Assembly: GCA_021521415.1 (NCBI GenBank)
Contig: JAIQDT010003865.1
Location: forward strand, 124,001 to 188,000
Source: Bidens hawaiensis
Taxonomy: Eukaryota; Streptophyta; Magnoliopsida; Asterales; Asteraceae
Length of the DNA: 64,000 nucleotides
Direction of reading: 5' to 3'
Shown: piece by piece, positions 12,688-22,842 of the stretch
Position numbering within the stretch: the stretch's first letter is position 1
Layout: the number at the start of each line of letters is the position of its first letter
Translations under genes and position numbers: made by a program
Notes under the pieces: generated by a model
Database searches by the model: none
Told to the model about the DNA's origin: nothing
The model's input: only the letters and a program-made list of their open reading frames with translations

Positions 12688-14400
12688 ATGGATAGATGCT
12701 TTGATTTTATTTGTGATACGGATCTTTTGGGAAGTAATGGTTTGGTTGATTGTGATGAGTTGGTTGAGATTTCGGGTTTGCCCGAGATGATTGAGGTAAA
12801 CAAGATTACTTGTGAACGTGAGACGGATTCCGTGGAAAAACCCACTCCGTTGGAGTTGAAAGAACTCCCGTCACACTTAGAGTATGCGTATCTTGATGAG
12901 GGCTCAAACTTGCCTGTTATTGTGTCGTCCAAGCTGACGGAAGAACAAAAGATGAAGCTGATTGACGTATTGAAGCTACACAAGGGGTCGATTGCATGGA
13001 GATTGTCCGATATTAAAGGTAATAGCCCCGCTTATTGCACGCATCGGATTCTAATGGAGGATGAGTACAAACCGGTGGTGCAACCGCAAAGATGTCTCAA
13101 TCCGAATATGCAAGAGGTGGTGAAGAAGGAGGTATTGAAGTTGATGGACGCAGGGATGATTTACCCGATTTCTGATTCTCCATGGGTGACCCTGACCAAA
13201 GTTGTTCCGAAAAAGGGAGGTATGACTGTGGTGATGAATGAGAAGAATGAGCTTATCCCTTCAAGTATGGTTACCGGTTGGCGTGTGTGTATTGATTATC
13301 GGCGATTGAATGATGCCACCCGGAAGGACCACTTCCTGTTGCCGTTTATTGATCAGATTTTGGAGCGTTTAGCAGGTCAGCAATTTTATTGTTTTCTTGA
13401 CGGTTTTTCGGGTTATTTTCATATTCCCATTGCACCGGAGGACCAAGAGAAGACGACTTTTACATGTCCGTATGGCACTTTTGCGTACCGTCGCATGCTG
13501 TTTGGACTATGTAACACTCCGGCCACTTTTCAGCGTTGTATGGTGGCCATATTTCAGGAGATGATCGAGACGTCCATGGAGGTGTTTATGGACGATTTTT
13601 CGGTTTACGGTAATTCCTTCGATCAATGTTTGTCCAATCTTGAAAAGATGTTGAAGAGGTGTATCGAAACAAAGCTGATGTTGAATTGGGAAAAGTGTCA
13701 TTTTATGGTGACGGAAGGGATCGTGTTGGGTCATAAGATCTCGAGAGATGGTATTGAGGTGGATCGGGCAAAGATTGATACTATAAGTAGACTTCCTCCA
13801 CCGATGAATATGAAGGCAATTAGGAGTTTCTTGAGTCATGCAGGATTTTATCGGTGATTTATCAAAGATTTTTCTAAATTACTCGCCTGATGACCCGACT
13901 CCTTGAGAAAGACGTACCTTTTGTTTTTTATGATGAATGTGTGAAGGCGTTCACGTTTTTGAAAGAGAAGCTTGTAAGTGCTCCCATCCTTTATTCTCTC
14001 GATTGGAGTTTGCCGTTCGAGCTCATGTGTGATGCTAGTGATTATGCGGTTGGAGAGATTTTGGGGAAAAGGCGAGATAAACATTTTCACCCAATTTATT
14101 ATACCAGTAAGACGTTGAATGATGCCCAAGAGAACTACACCACCACCGAGACACCACCGAGACGGAGCTCTTAGCCGTTGTTTTTGCCTTTGACAAGTTC
14201 TGCTCGTATCTCGTGCTTTCAAAGACCACCGTTTTTACCGATCATGCAGCCTTGTGTTTTATTTTTCATAAGAAAGACGCGAAGCCTCGTCTCATACGGT
14301 GGATTCTTCTACTTTCCGAGTTTGACATCGAGATTAAATATAAAAGGGGTGCGGAAAACGTAGCGGCCGATCATCTATCCCGCTTAGAGGACCCGAGGAG
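12688..14400 (+). pseudogene. Athila-like pol: reverse transcriptase and RNase H, broken; integrase missing
   Basis: An open frame of 389 codons carries RT blocks: RVCIDYRRLNDATRKDHF, FLDGFSGYFHIPIAPEDQ, FGLCNTPATFQRCM and the active site VFMDDFSVYGNSF. It is stopped at 13855-13857 (TGA after HAGFYR). RNase H continues at 13890 (CDASDYAVGEILG) but an 11-bp tandem duplication (14142-14152 and 14153-14163) shifts the frame. The rest reads DHAALCFIF and [11 protein letters not shown] from 14213. Directly after HLSRLE, where integrase should begin, the sequence jumps to the 3' region. The whole integrase is therefore gone and the copy cannot integrate on its own. Confidence 0.88.
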
Positions 14401-14620
14401 AGAAAGGAGCTACTGGTTGTGGAGCACGTTCGGAGATGGAGGGCATTTATGGAAGAAGACTTTAGCGTCATATTTCATGCGCATACTACCAGCTATGTCT
14501 TTTCCTTTTTACTTTGTTTTTATATTTTAAGTTTTTATTTTTTTAGCTTTGTTTTATTCTTATTTATTTTTGTTCTTTTTGGTTTTGTTTTAAATTTTTT
14601 TGAGTCGTGTTTCCGCCCCT

Positions 14621-14636
14621 GCATTGAGGACAATGC
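14621..14636 (+). other. Conserved 6-bp stem hairpin before a PPT-like motif
   Basis: GCATTG and CAATGC pair around the loop AGGA, followed by TTTTAAGTGTGGGG. The same hairpin and motif occur at 62220-62235 in the other Athila-family element. Conservation in two copies is visible; a role in RNA packaging or plus-strand priming is inference. Confidence 0.55.
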
Positions 14637-15728
14637 AAATTTTAAGTGTGGGGATAGGAGCATATGTCTTTAACTTGTTTTGTCATCTTTATTTAAAAAA
14701 AAGTTTTGAAAAATATCCCTTGATTTTGTTTCTTTTTGCGTATAAATGGGAGATGAGGATACTTATCGGGAATCGGTTTTTCAAACTACTAATAATAAGA
14801 TATAATTAAAGAACACACACTTAACTTGGGATGTGTCGGTAGGCTCAACCTTTAGAATGAAATGGCAGTTTGATAGTTGGTTTTTAACGATATAATATGA
14901 TTTTTAGTGGTAAACATGTTGAGTCTGTGTAAAATATGAGATGAAAGGTCTGCCATACTCAAGCCTCATTTTTAGTTAGATTGTAGAAAATTATGAATTT
15001 TAAAGAAATCTGAATGCGCTATCATACGATGCTTGGGTAGGTTTAAACGTTAAAGTATACCGTGTAGCCGGTGATATAAACTTAAAACTTACACTTCTAG
15101 TTTTAGTGTTTAACACTTCATAGGCGTATGGTTTTATAGCCTTAAATCCTGTATTTATGGGATGCCTCGGGTTCGGAAACCATGGGTCTTTTTACAGTTG
15201 TTCATCTAGGTATCTTCGGATATTTATAAAAATCATAAAAGCTTTTAAGCATAAACCCGCAGTTTACTGCCATTACACTCACTTACATCAATTACAGTGA
15301 AGAAAAATCTTGATGATCCAGTGATCATCCCGCTGTTAGTCATACGTGGTCCTCTTACTTGCGTCCCATACCATTAAGAATAGGATCAACTAGAGACACG
15401 ACGTATGTAAACCGACAGATGGAAACTTGTAAAATCACGTGTGGTAATGGGTCTAAGGTGTTGCTTGATAACGGGGGTTTGTCATGTAGTGGGGAACACT
15501 TGCTAGTTAGTTGAATAATTGAACCTTAATCGTATCTAATGGCTGCTTGGTATACTTTGATGTTTAAATTTAGGTGGATAAACAATATCCTTGATCGTCT
15601 TAGCTGTTCATAATAAATGTGCAACAATGTTTTAATCTGCTATTATGAGGTTTAAGTCAATTAGGGTGGTTTGATCCGGTAAAATCTAAAATAAAACGGG
15701 TCTTGACTGTAGGTTCCACTAGATTATA

Positions 15729-15731
15729 TAC

Positions 15732-15790
<59 letters not shown>
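15729..15790. repeat. (AAT)n microsatellite
   Basis: About twenty uninterrupted AAT repeats lie in the 3' interior of the Athila-like element. The related element has a shorter run at the equivalent place (about 63345-63386), so the repeat existed in their ancestor and has changed length since. Confidence 0.95.
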
Positions 15791-15791
<1 letters not shown>

Positions 15792-15982
15792 GTTGGATCT
15801 TACTTGTCCCGGTAAAGACAAAGGCATGGGTTTAAGTGAACAACAATATCGGTAATCGCAGTTTTTGCGTTGTTCTAAATTTTAAGATAACCTATATGTT
15901 TTTAAGACTGTATTTCTCCGATTCTGATCCCGTTGCAAATGGCTTTTTCAGGGAGGAAAACAGTTTTAAGTGTGGGGATATT

Positions 15983-16273
15983 TGATGTGGTCTAAAATAT
16001 ACGTATTATTACATAAATATTCCCTATACTTTAAAGTCATTTTGAGCCAGTTTTTATTAAATATTATTAATATTTAGTTCATATGTGAGTTTAATGATTT
16101 CGAGAGACTATGAGCTAAAATGGTGCACTTTTACTAAACTTGAAACCGACGAATGAAGGGTCGAGCATATGCTATATATTATTAATTTTTATTATTATAA
16201 TTAACTATTTATATATAAATATATATTATCTTAAAAAAAGAGAAAATATAAAAGAAAAGAAAAAAACGTATTA

Positions 16274-16305
<32 letters not shown>

Positions 16306-17817
16306 ATAATAATAATTTCTATACATAATAAATCAAAAGATGTGTGGTTTGAGAATTCACGTGACACCCATTTTATATAATAAAATATTAATTGTGTTTC
16401 AATGTCAATTGAGTGGGCCGGTTCATGGATTTTGTTTTGGTGATTAGGAACTAATTGGCAACATTACGTAACTTGGATAAAAAGTGAAGTCACAATATAA
16501 AAATAGAAAGGAGCCGCCGTATGTTGGGTAGTGGGGTTAAAAACCTTGGAGTCAGAGAGGGAGAGACGCAAGAAAGGAGGCAGAAGGCGGAGTTGGACAA
16601 GGGTTTCAACATAAGGCAAAGCAAGAAAAAGAGAGAGAAAGTCATTGTTTCAACCATAAAACGTCCGGGTTCAACACCTACTCATCCAAGAATCGTTATT
16701 GTTTGGTTTGAATTTATTATTTTCGTCATGAATTTATTGTTTGAACCTATTTATTTTCTTTTGTTCTTGAGTATGGTTGTTGGCTAAACCCATAGACTGC
16801 CTAGGTTATGATAAACCTACTTTGATGTCTTGATTTGACTTGGGATTTATTTTACATTATGGTGTTTATGATTTAGTAAAAGGTTTAACTATATTAAATT
16901 GATGCATATGGATGCCTAGGATTGTTTGATGAGTTTTATTCCATAGTTTTCCTTGATTATTGTTTGTCATATGATAGGTTGCTATTAGATCAATTACTTT
17001 GTGTTCTTGATTATTTTATGGTTGATTTTATGATAAGATCATAGGAATAATATTGTCAAATAAACCTAAGTGTGCTGCTAACCTAAAATCTATAAAGTGC
17101 TAGGTTATTGATAGATCTTTACTATTTAATCTTGCTAAATTTAGTTCCTCATAAGGAGTTCGTCTAGGGTTGATTATTTATTATTGTCTATCAAATCAAT
17201 TAAATATAATAAATTACCTTTGATTTCCGTGCTGTAAGGTAGGATTTCGTATAAAGAAACTAAATTATAATTAATTAGGTGACCGTAAGGGAACTTGATT
17301 TTCAATACTGGTGTGCGTTAAAACTTGTTAGAAATCCATAGGTGTCTCTTGAGAAGGGTCAGGGGTCATGTTCGGGTTTTCTTTTAAGTGTCTATTTTAC
17401 GATCCCTGTCCATAACTAAATATTTTTCCGGGTTAATTCATTACTGAAATTTAGGGGATTCTAGCCTAGCTAGTTTCCTTATTATCATCTTATTTTAATA
17501 ATAAACTTTTGGTTTTGTTTAATTTACTTGTTTTCTTATTTAGTTTTAATTATAGTGTTAAATTAGTATTTTAAATAAAAGCCCCCCCAAACAAATATAA
17601 ATTAATAAGTCGTGTTTGTAGTCGAGTCTAGTTATCTAATAAACGTAATTTAAAGAGTCTCGTGGATTCGATATCCGGACTTACTTAGCTTTACTAGAGT
17701 CGATCGGTTCACTTGCCGGTTAGTAGTTTAGTCGAGTTTTAGAGAGTCTAGTGTATTACTTAGGGTTTATTTTTAGTTAATTTAGTTAATAAATATTAAA
17801 CTACTTTTAGCACATCA
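15983..17817 (+). repeat. Athila-like LTR, copy 2
   Basis: This 1,835-bp repeat again runs TGATGTGGTC to TAGCACATCA. It is followed not by flanking DNA but by another PBS (17824-17840) and a second gag start, showing that it serves as the middle LTR of a tandem element. An 88-codon ORF at 16521 lies wholly inside the LTR and has no recognisable product. Confidence 0.92.
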
Positions 17818-18032
17818 GGTTTTTGGCGCCATTGCCGGGGACTCTTGGCGATTGCGATATTAGATTTGATTAGACTTGCTTGCTATATACGTGCTATTGG
17901 CTTTATTTATTGCTTTGAGTCGTAGGAGTCAAATTTTAAATGTTAGTTATTTTATTCTATTTTCAGTTTTTTTTTTATTTTCGATTTTTTTATTAGAGTC
18001 TACCAATTTTGTTTTGTGTGATTTTCAGGTAC

Positions 18033-18569
18033 ATGCCACATCTTCGTTCGCAAGGACCCGCCGTTGAATTGTTTTGGACCTACTCCGTGAAGTCCGAGGC
18101 AAATTCGTCTGAAAAGCAACCGGTCACCATAGATACTTCACCAAAGTCATCACCCGCCAATTCACCACCACCAAGTCCTAGACCCGTTTCAATGGCCGAG
18201 AATAACTGCACCGTGTACCAGCAAGCTTTTGAAGGGTTCCATGGAGATCACTCACCCATTGTCGCTCCCGACATTAATAACCCTAACTCGTGGCAGATCC
18301 CATCCTATGTCATGAACAACATCACCCAACACCACCAATTCCATGGCCGTGAAGATGAAGATGCACCGGCACACATCAACCGTCTGACTCGTGTGTTCAA
18401 AACGTTCAATTTGCAAGGTGCTACTGAGGATGCGATCTTCCTTCACTTGTTCCCGTTTACACTTTTGGGTCGTGCCGCCACTTGGCTCGACTCGCATCCA
18501 GCTAGAGCATTCACCACATTGGAGACGCTTCGCAATGCATTCATCAAAAAGTACTTTCCACCTGCTAAA
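18033..18569 (+). pseudogene. Second, truncated Athila-like gag
   Basis: The frame begins MPHLRSQGPAVELF and follows the first gag copy (10336) closely, with two compensating one-base indels near its start. It lacks the TAG stop of the first copy, reading AFTTLETLRNAFIKK through that site. At AKES the sequence switches abruptly into LTR sequence, so all later gag and pol has been deleted. The junction shares only a few bases (about 18566-18571) with the LTR, typical of illegitimate recombination. Confidence 0.85.
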
Positions 18570-18747
18570 GAGTCTAATTAGCTAATAAACGAAATTTAAA
18601 GAGTCTCGTGGATTCGATATCCGAACTTACTTAGCTTTACTAGAGTCGATCTTTTCACTTGTCGAGTTTTAGAGAGTCTAGAGTATTACTTAGTGTTTAT
18701 TTTTAGTTAATTTAGTTAATAAATGTTAAACTACTTTTAGCACATCA
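18570..18747 (+). repeat. Athila-like LTR, copy 3 (right-hand 178 bp only)
   Basis: From AGTCTAATTAGC to ACATCA this matches the last part of LTR copies 1 and 2, with a short internal deletion near 18650. It is followed directly by the TSD TTTGA and the interrupted outer LTR. Confidence 0.9.
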
Positions 18748-18752
18748 TTTGA

Positions 18753-19374
18753 CAAACCCAAACGAAATCGGCCTGGTGTCCATGTCACATAGCGCCGTTT
18801 GCACATGACCATACTTATACAAACAGGCTATGTAGTGTTAGACATAGTTACCGGGGCATCTTGTGGGCGGAAGGGGAGCCACATTGGTTGATTTGGCATG
18901 GGAAATGGATGCACGCAACACAGACAGTCAAGGCTTCACTGTAGCTTAGTATAATTACATCATAAACATACAAACAAACGTACTTGTGAACATACAACAT
19001 ATGTACTTGCGTATTTACAAACTGTGATTGTTGTACGCACAACTGATTTCTTGAAACTCGTGAAACTCACCAACTATTTGTAGTTGACCCGTTTTAACAT
19101 GTTTTTCAGGTACTGGATTGGACTAGAAAGCCAATGTGCTACGTGTTTGACTTGCGATCAATGTTGGGTGAATTGATGCAAGTGTGCTAATAGGAAGTAA
19201 AGCCGCTTAACGGGTTGGATTTAGTTTGTACCACCTAGTTGTAAATGAAGTTAGATCAATGTAAAATATTGTAAAATAGTTTGTATTGTTCTTTATAAAC
19301 AATGTGTTTGATATCAGAGGTGTCTGTTACATTTTCGTTTTACGCTTCAGCAAATCGCTTAATGGGGTGTGACA
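18753..19374 (+). repeat. 3' LTR of outer gypsy element, second part
   Basis: After the TSD (18748-18752) this continues the LTR interrupted at 8332 and ends in GGGGTGTGACA like the 5' LTR at 629. The outer element's own TSD cannot be checked because its left flank is outside the window; the right-hand copy would start AGGAG at 19375. Confidence 0.87.
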
Positions 19375-19961
19375 AGGAGTCTGCGTGAGAGTGGCATACC
19401 ACTCTTGACCCTCCACATCGGCAACCGGGAGGTGGGAGAATTTCTGGACAAGAGAGCGGCGGACCATGATGTTTGGAATAACGTCCGCATTAATCCAAAA
19501 AAACTTATTATTCCACTCATGAGCGCTCCGCAGGGGCTCGGTTCCTATTGCCTTTTTATGAATGGCAAAATTGAACCAACTCCCACGGACTTGGATCTTG
19601 TAGATCGCAAGAAAGCAGTCCACAGAAGGCTCCACCTCCAAAGCCCGGCAGCAGAACTCAAAATGACGAAGTTTCATGAGCCCAAATGGATGCATCTGGG
19701 ATATATGGATCCCAGTGACATCAAGGAAGTCGCCCAGAAACTTCATAATAGGCAACCATCAGTTGCCAGTGGTGAAGAACTGGCTGGAGGTTTATCGACC
19801 GTAGAACCCGGAGACGAAATCACTGGTTCCCACTCCGGCGCTAACCCATAAAGATGGGTGATATCCTGGAAATCAGCCATCTTCCAGTTGATGTGAATGT
19901 TCTCCACAACCCCTTTCGAACCATCTTTACTCTTCGACCCTTCATTTTTACCACCAGCCAT
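19375..19961 (-). pseudogene. Antisense ORF of Tat-like element, 'putative gypsy type transposon' (Transposase_28-like), truncated
   Basis: Read on the - strand the protein starts MAGGKNEGSK (start codon 19961-19959), followed by INWKMADFQDITHLYGL. After a frameshift near 19755 it continues FLGDFLDVTGIHISQMHPFG and LRHFEFCCRALEVEPSV. This is the conserved core of the plant family annotated as putative gypsy type transposon (Pfam Transposase_28). It is known as an extra antisense ORF in Tat/Retand-type elements; its function is unknown. The C-terminus is cut off where the outer gypsy element inserted (19374/19375). Confidence 0.75.
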
Positions 19962-21128
19962 GATAATCAGAAAACAGAAGGAAGGTCTTTGCAGAAAATA
20001 ACAAGCGAAGAAAATGAAAAGTTTTAGAAAAAATTTTCCAAGTAAATTGGAAAAGGGAAATGCCCCATCCTTTATATACACATCGCAATTAATGCGAGGA
20101 AGAGGGGTACAACTCACTTTTATCAATCACCTAATCAGAAGGTGACACGTTAGGCGGGAACTGACAAACAAAATGATTTTGAGTCAACTGCCTAAAAATA
20201 CGTTCAAATACCTCGGGCACCACTCCCTGACATGACTCAGACTTAAGACGTCACGTCTCAGCCGACAAAACAGTACCCCTAGTTCAAAAAGCAACAGGAA
20301 TTCTGCGGACTACCAAGTTCAACCCGCGACAAAGGGTTAGAGCAATGAGTCCGTAATTCCACCCGTGACATTGCATCGCGAAAGCAACAATGGACTAGGG
20401 GGACTTATAGAGGTATGGTAGTAAATCTACCCGCGGATCCATAATTCGATCTGTGGATTGTCAATAAACATCTGTAAGAGGAACAGGTGGACAAGAACAC
20501 TTGTAGTCGTAACAAGACCAGCAAAGCCACACGAGGTTCCGAAGACACGCTTCGCGGGCCTCCATCGCAACCCGCGGATTACCAATGAGCATCCGCGGGA
20601 GGAGCCCGCAAGTAACATAAGGGACTCATCATGCACATGATCCCACGTGATATGGAAGAGCAATTGTAACAAACTATTTCTAGAAGATTCCCCCAATACC
20701 CCCTGATAGCGATATCGACCAATGGAAAGATGACACCTGGACATGTAATGGCCATCCCACGACGTGCACAGATAATGGCCTTCCCATAAATGCGTCCATG
20801 TTGTCGCATCCAGTAAAGGCTCGACACGTGTCATTCAGGTGAAGGAGGAATATTACAATAGTGACATCTCCACCAATCACCTTCCCCCACCTTCGGCTAT
20901 AAATACCAAGATCATCCACTTTAGGTATTCATTCAATCCCACACGCGCTATGCAATTACTTGTATTCGTATCGATTATTCCAATCAGTACAGTAACTTAT
21001 TCTCACGCCTAAGGGTGGTTATGGGAAGACCTCCCATCGTGTTCTTCCCGTGACGAGACTCACGGTGTTCTGTTTTGCAGGCATATAGCTTGGATTTGAC
21101 TTCATTGTTATTTAGTAGACTCACATCT
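19962..21128 (+). repeat. Probable 3' interior and LTR (U3-R) of Tat-like gypsy element
   Basis: The stretch is GC-richer than its neighbours and has no ORF of note on the + strand. A PPT-like GGACTAGGGGGACTTA lies at about 20393-20407 and a TATA box (CTATAAATACC, 20897-20907) sits in a promoter-like context. This fits an LTR read on the + strand behind an antisense ORF. The LTR start is uncertain, and its right end is interrupted at 21128 by a solo LTR, resuming at 23470 for an unknown distance. Confidence 0.5.
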
Positions 21129-21496
21129 TGTAAGGCCCCGTTCCCGAAAGCCCTACTTTGGCGTTGGATTTACTCATAAACATAGTTCTAAAATCAGAGT
21201 TAATTAAAAATTTTCGCGGAATATTTATAACTTCATGCATTTCGTCACAAAACATCAAATCTTGTCTAACAAAGTTAACTTGTCTTATTGCATAACATAT
21301 AATTTAAAATAATTTCTATCTAGAGATGCCAGTCTTCCTGTCCCTGCCACGTGCCATCCTCAAGCCAGCTCCTTCAATCTATTTACCTGCATGCATACTA
21401 AAAGTCAGCTACGCTGAGTGAGTTCTAGTTTAACAGTTTACATAATTATTCTTACACATTCTTACAACATACAATTATACATACATTGTTGCACAG

Positions 21497-21776
21497 ATAT
21501 TATAAGGGTCTGCCACCCGACTTCTTACACAAATATTATAAGGGTCTGCCACCCGACTTCTTGCACCGATATTGTAGAGTCGGCCACTCTATTCTTGCCC
21601 AAGTATTAGAAGGGCCTGCCACCCTGACTCTTACTATTCTTGCCCAGGTATTAGAATGGCCTGCCACCCTGACTCTTACTATTCTTGCCCGGGTATTAGA
21701 AGGGCCTACCACCCTAACTCTTACTATTCTTGCCCAGGTATTAGAAGGGCCTGCCACCCTGACTCTTACTATTCTT
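21497..21776. repeat. Minisatellite in solo LTR, 36- to 45-bp units
   Basis: Units of about 36 bp (around GGGTCTGCCACCCGACTTC) are followed by four copies of a 45-bp unit containing GGGCCTGCCACCCTGACTC. The ORFs spanning this array on both strands are products of the repetition, not genes. Confidence 0.85.
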
Positions 21777-21924
21777 TCACGTATAAATGTATGTATGTAT
21801 ATATATACGTCCGAAGACACATAATACATTCGTTCTTACTTTCATACTTTTACTTACCTTTGTCATATTTATACATACATAACTGTTCTACGTTTTAAAG
21901 AGCCTTTCGCCGTATAATCTTCAC

Positions 21925-22210
21925 AAATATTATTAGGGTATGCAACCCTTCATTCTTCGCATATATTATTAGGGTATGCAACCCTTCATTCTTTGCCTAT
22001 ATTATTAGGGTAGGCAACCCTTAATTCTTCGCCTATATTATCAGGGTAGGCAACCCTTTATTCTTCGCATATATTATTAGGGTAGGCAACCCTTTATTCT
22101 TCGCCTATATTATTAGGGCAGGCAACCCTTTATTCTTCGCCTATGTTATTAGGGCAGGCAACCCTTTATTCTTTGCCTATATTATTAGGGTAGGCAACCC
22201 TTTATTCTTC
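21925..22210. repeat. Minisatellite in solo LTR, 36-bp unit, about 8 copies
   Basis: The unit contains ATATTATTAGGGTAGGCAAC and CCTTTATTCTTCGCC and repeats about eight times with few substitutions. Its core GGGTAGGCAACCC resembles that of the preceding array, so both may descend from one motif. Confidence 0.88.
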
Positions 22211-22624
22211 ATTAAACTATACATGTCAGGCATACCATTCATACATTATACCCTCATACATACCATTCTTTCAGTAGTTATGTCTATTCTCATATACCTC
22301 TTCACACATACATTTAACTCTTTCTAAATCAAGTATATTTATAAACATTCATATGGTATACATTTCCCACTTAAGGTAAGTGTATAAACTAATCATATTG
22401 AGTATGCACACAGCCCCGAAAACATAACACAGGAATGGGGCTAGAACTCACCTGAAGACGATTCCTCTCGCCGTTAATGGTAATGCCCTTCCTTAGCTGT
22501 GCACGGCTAACTGTACAACACATTACACGTGTCAATTATTCACTACCACTACTCCTTACATCTAATCTACTGAAATCCTTGACCAAAAATGCATTTGAAT
22601 ATCGCTTAATCAACTGTATCAGAA

Positions 22625-22842
22625 TTTCGCTTCGCATGGGAGCGTTTCGCTTCGCATGGGAAGGTTTCGCTTCGCATGGGAGCGTTTCGCTTCACATGGG
22701 GGCGTTTCGCTTCACATGGGAAGGTTTCGCTTCGCATGGGGGCGTTTCGCTTCGCATGGGAGCGTTTCGCTTCGCATGGGAAGGTTTCGCTTTGCATGGG
22801 GGCATTTCGCTTCGCATGGATTATTTCGCTTCGCATGGCTGT
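22625..22842. repeat. GC-rich 20-bp tandem repeat, about 11 copies
   Basis: The unit GCGTTTCGCTTCGCATGGGA recurs about eleven times with point variants. Since 20 is not a multiple of three, all frames stay open and produce repetitive peptides; these are artefacts. The array is CpG-rich in an otherwise AT-rich LTR. Confidence 0.9.

Larger units (their letters stand above)
14401..15982 (+). repeat. Athila-like 3' interior (post-pol region and PPT)
   Basis: This non-coding stretch between the pol remnant and LTR copy 2 matches 62017-63575 closely over its whole length. It begins with a relic reading [16 protein letters not shown], has T-rich runs, a perfect small hairpin (14621-14636), an (AAT)n array at about 15729-15790, and ends with AAGTGTGGGGA before the LTR, the likely polypurine tract (15969-15979). 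I see no env-like ORF. Confidence 0.75.
8333..18747 (+). mobile_element. Athila-like Ty3/gypsy element in tandem form (LTR-int-LTR-partial int-partial LTR)
   Basis: The block starts TGATGT, ends ACATCA, and is flanked on both sides by the same five bases TTTGA (8328-8332 and 18748-18752), so the whole 10.4 kb occupies one insertion site. Inside are a full LTR (8333-10121), an interior with gag, PR, RT and RNase H but no integrase, a second full LTR (15983-17817), a second PBS and gag start, and a 178-bp LTR end (18570-18747). The tRNA-Asp PBS, gag zinc-finger form and RT sequence point to the Athila group of Ty3/gypsy. Unequal LTR recombination followed by an internal deletion would produce this arrangement. 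Confidence 0.9.

Noticed and set aside
16521..16787. 88-codon ORF as a gene
   Set aside because: It lies wholly in the LTR, the equivalent frame in the other LTR copy (8862 on) is interrupted, and no domain is visible.
21486..21829. ORFs of about 100 codons on both strands
   Set aside because: They come from the 45-bp minisatellite of the solo LTR and mirror each other.
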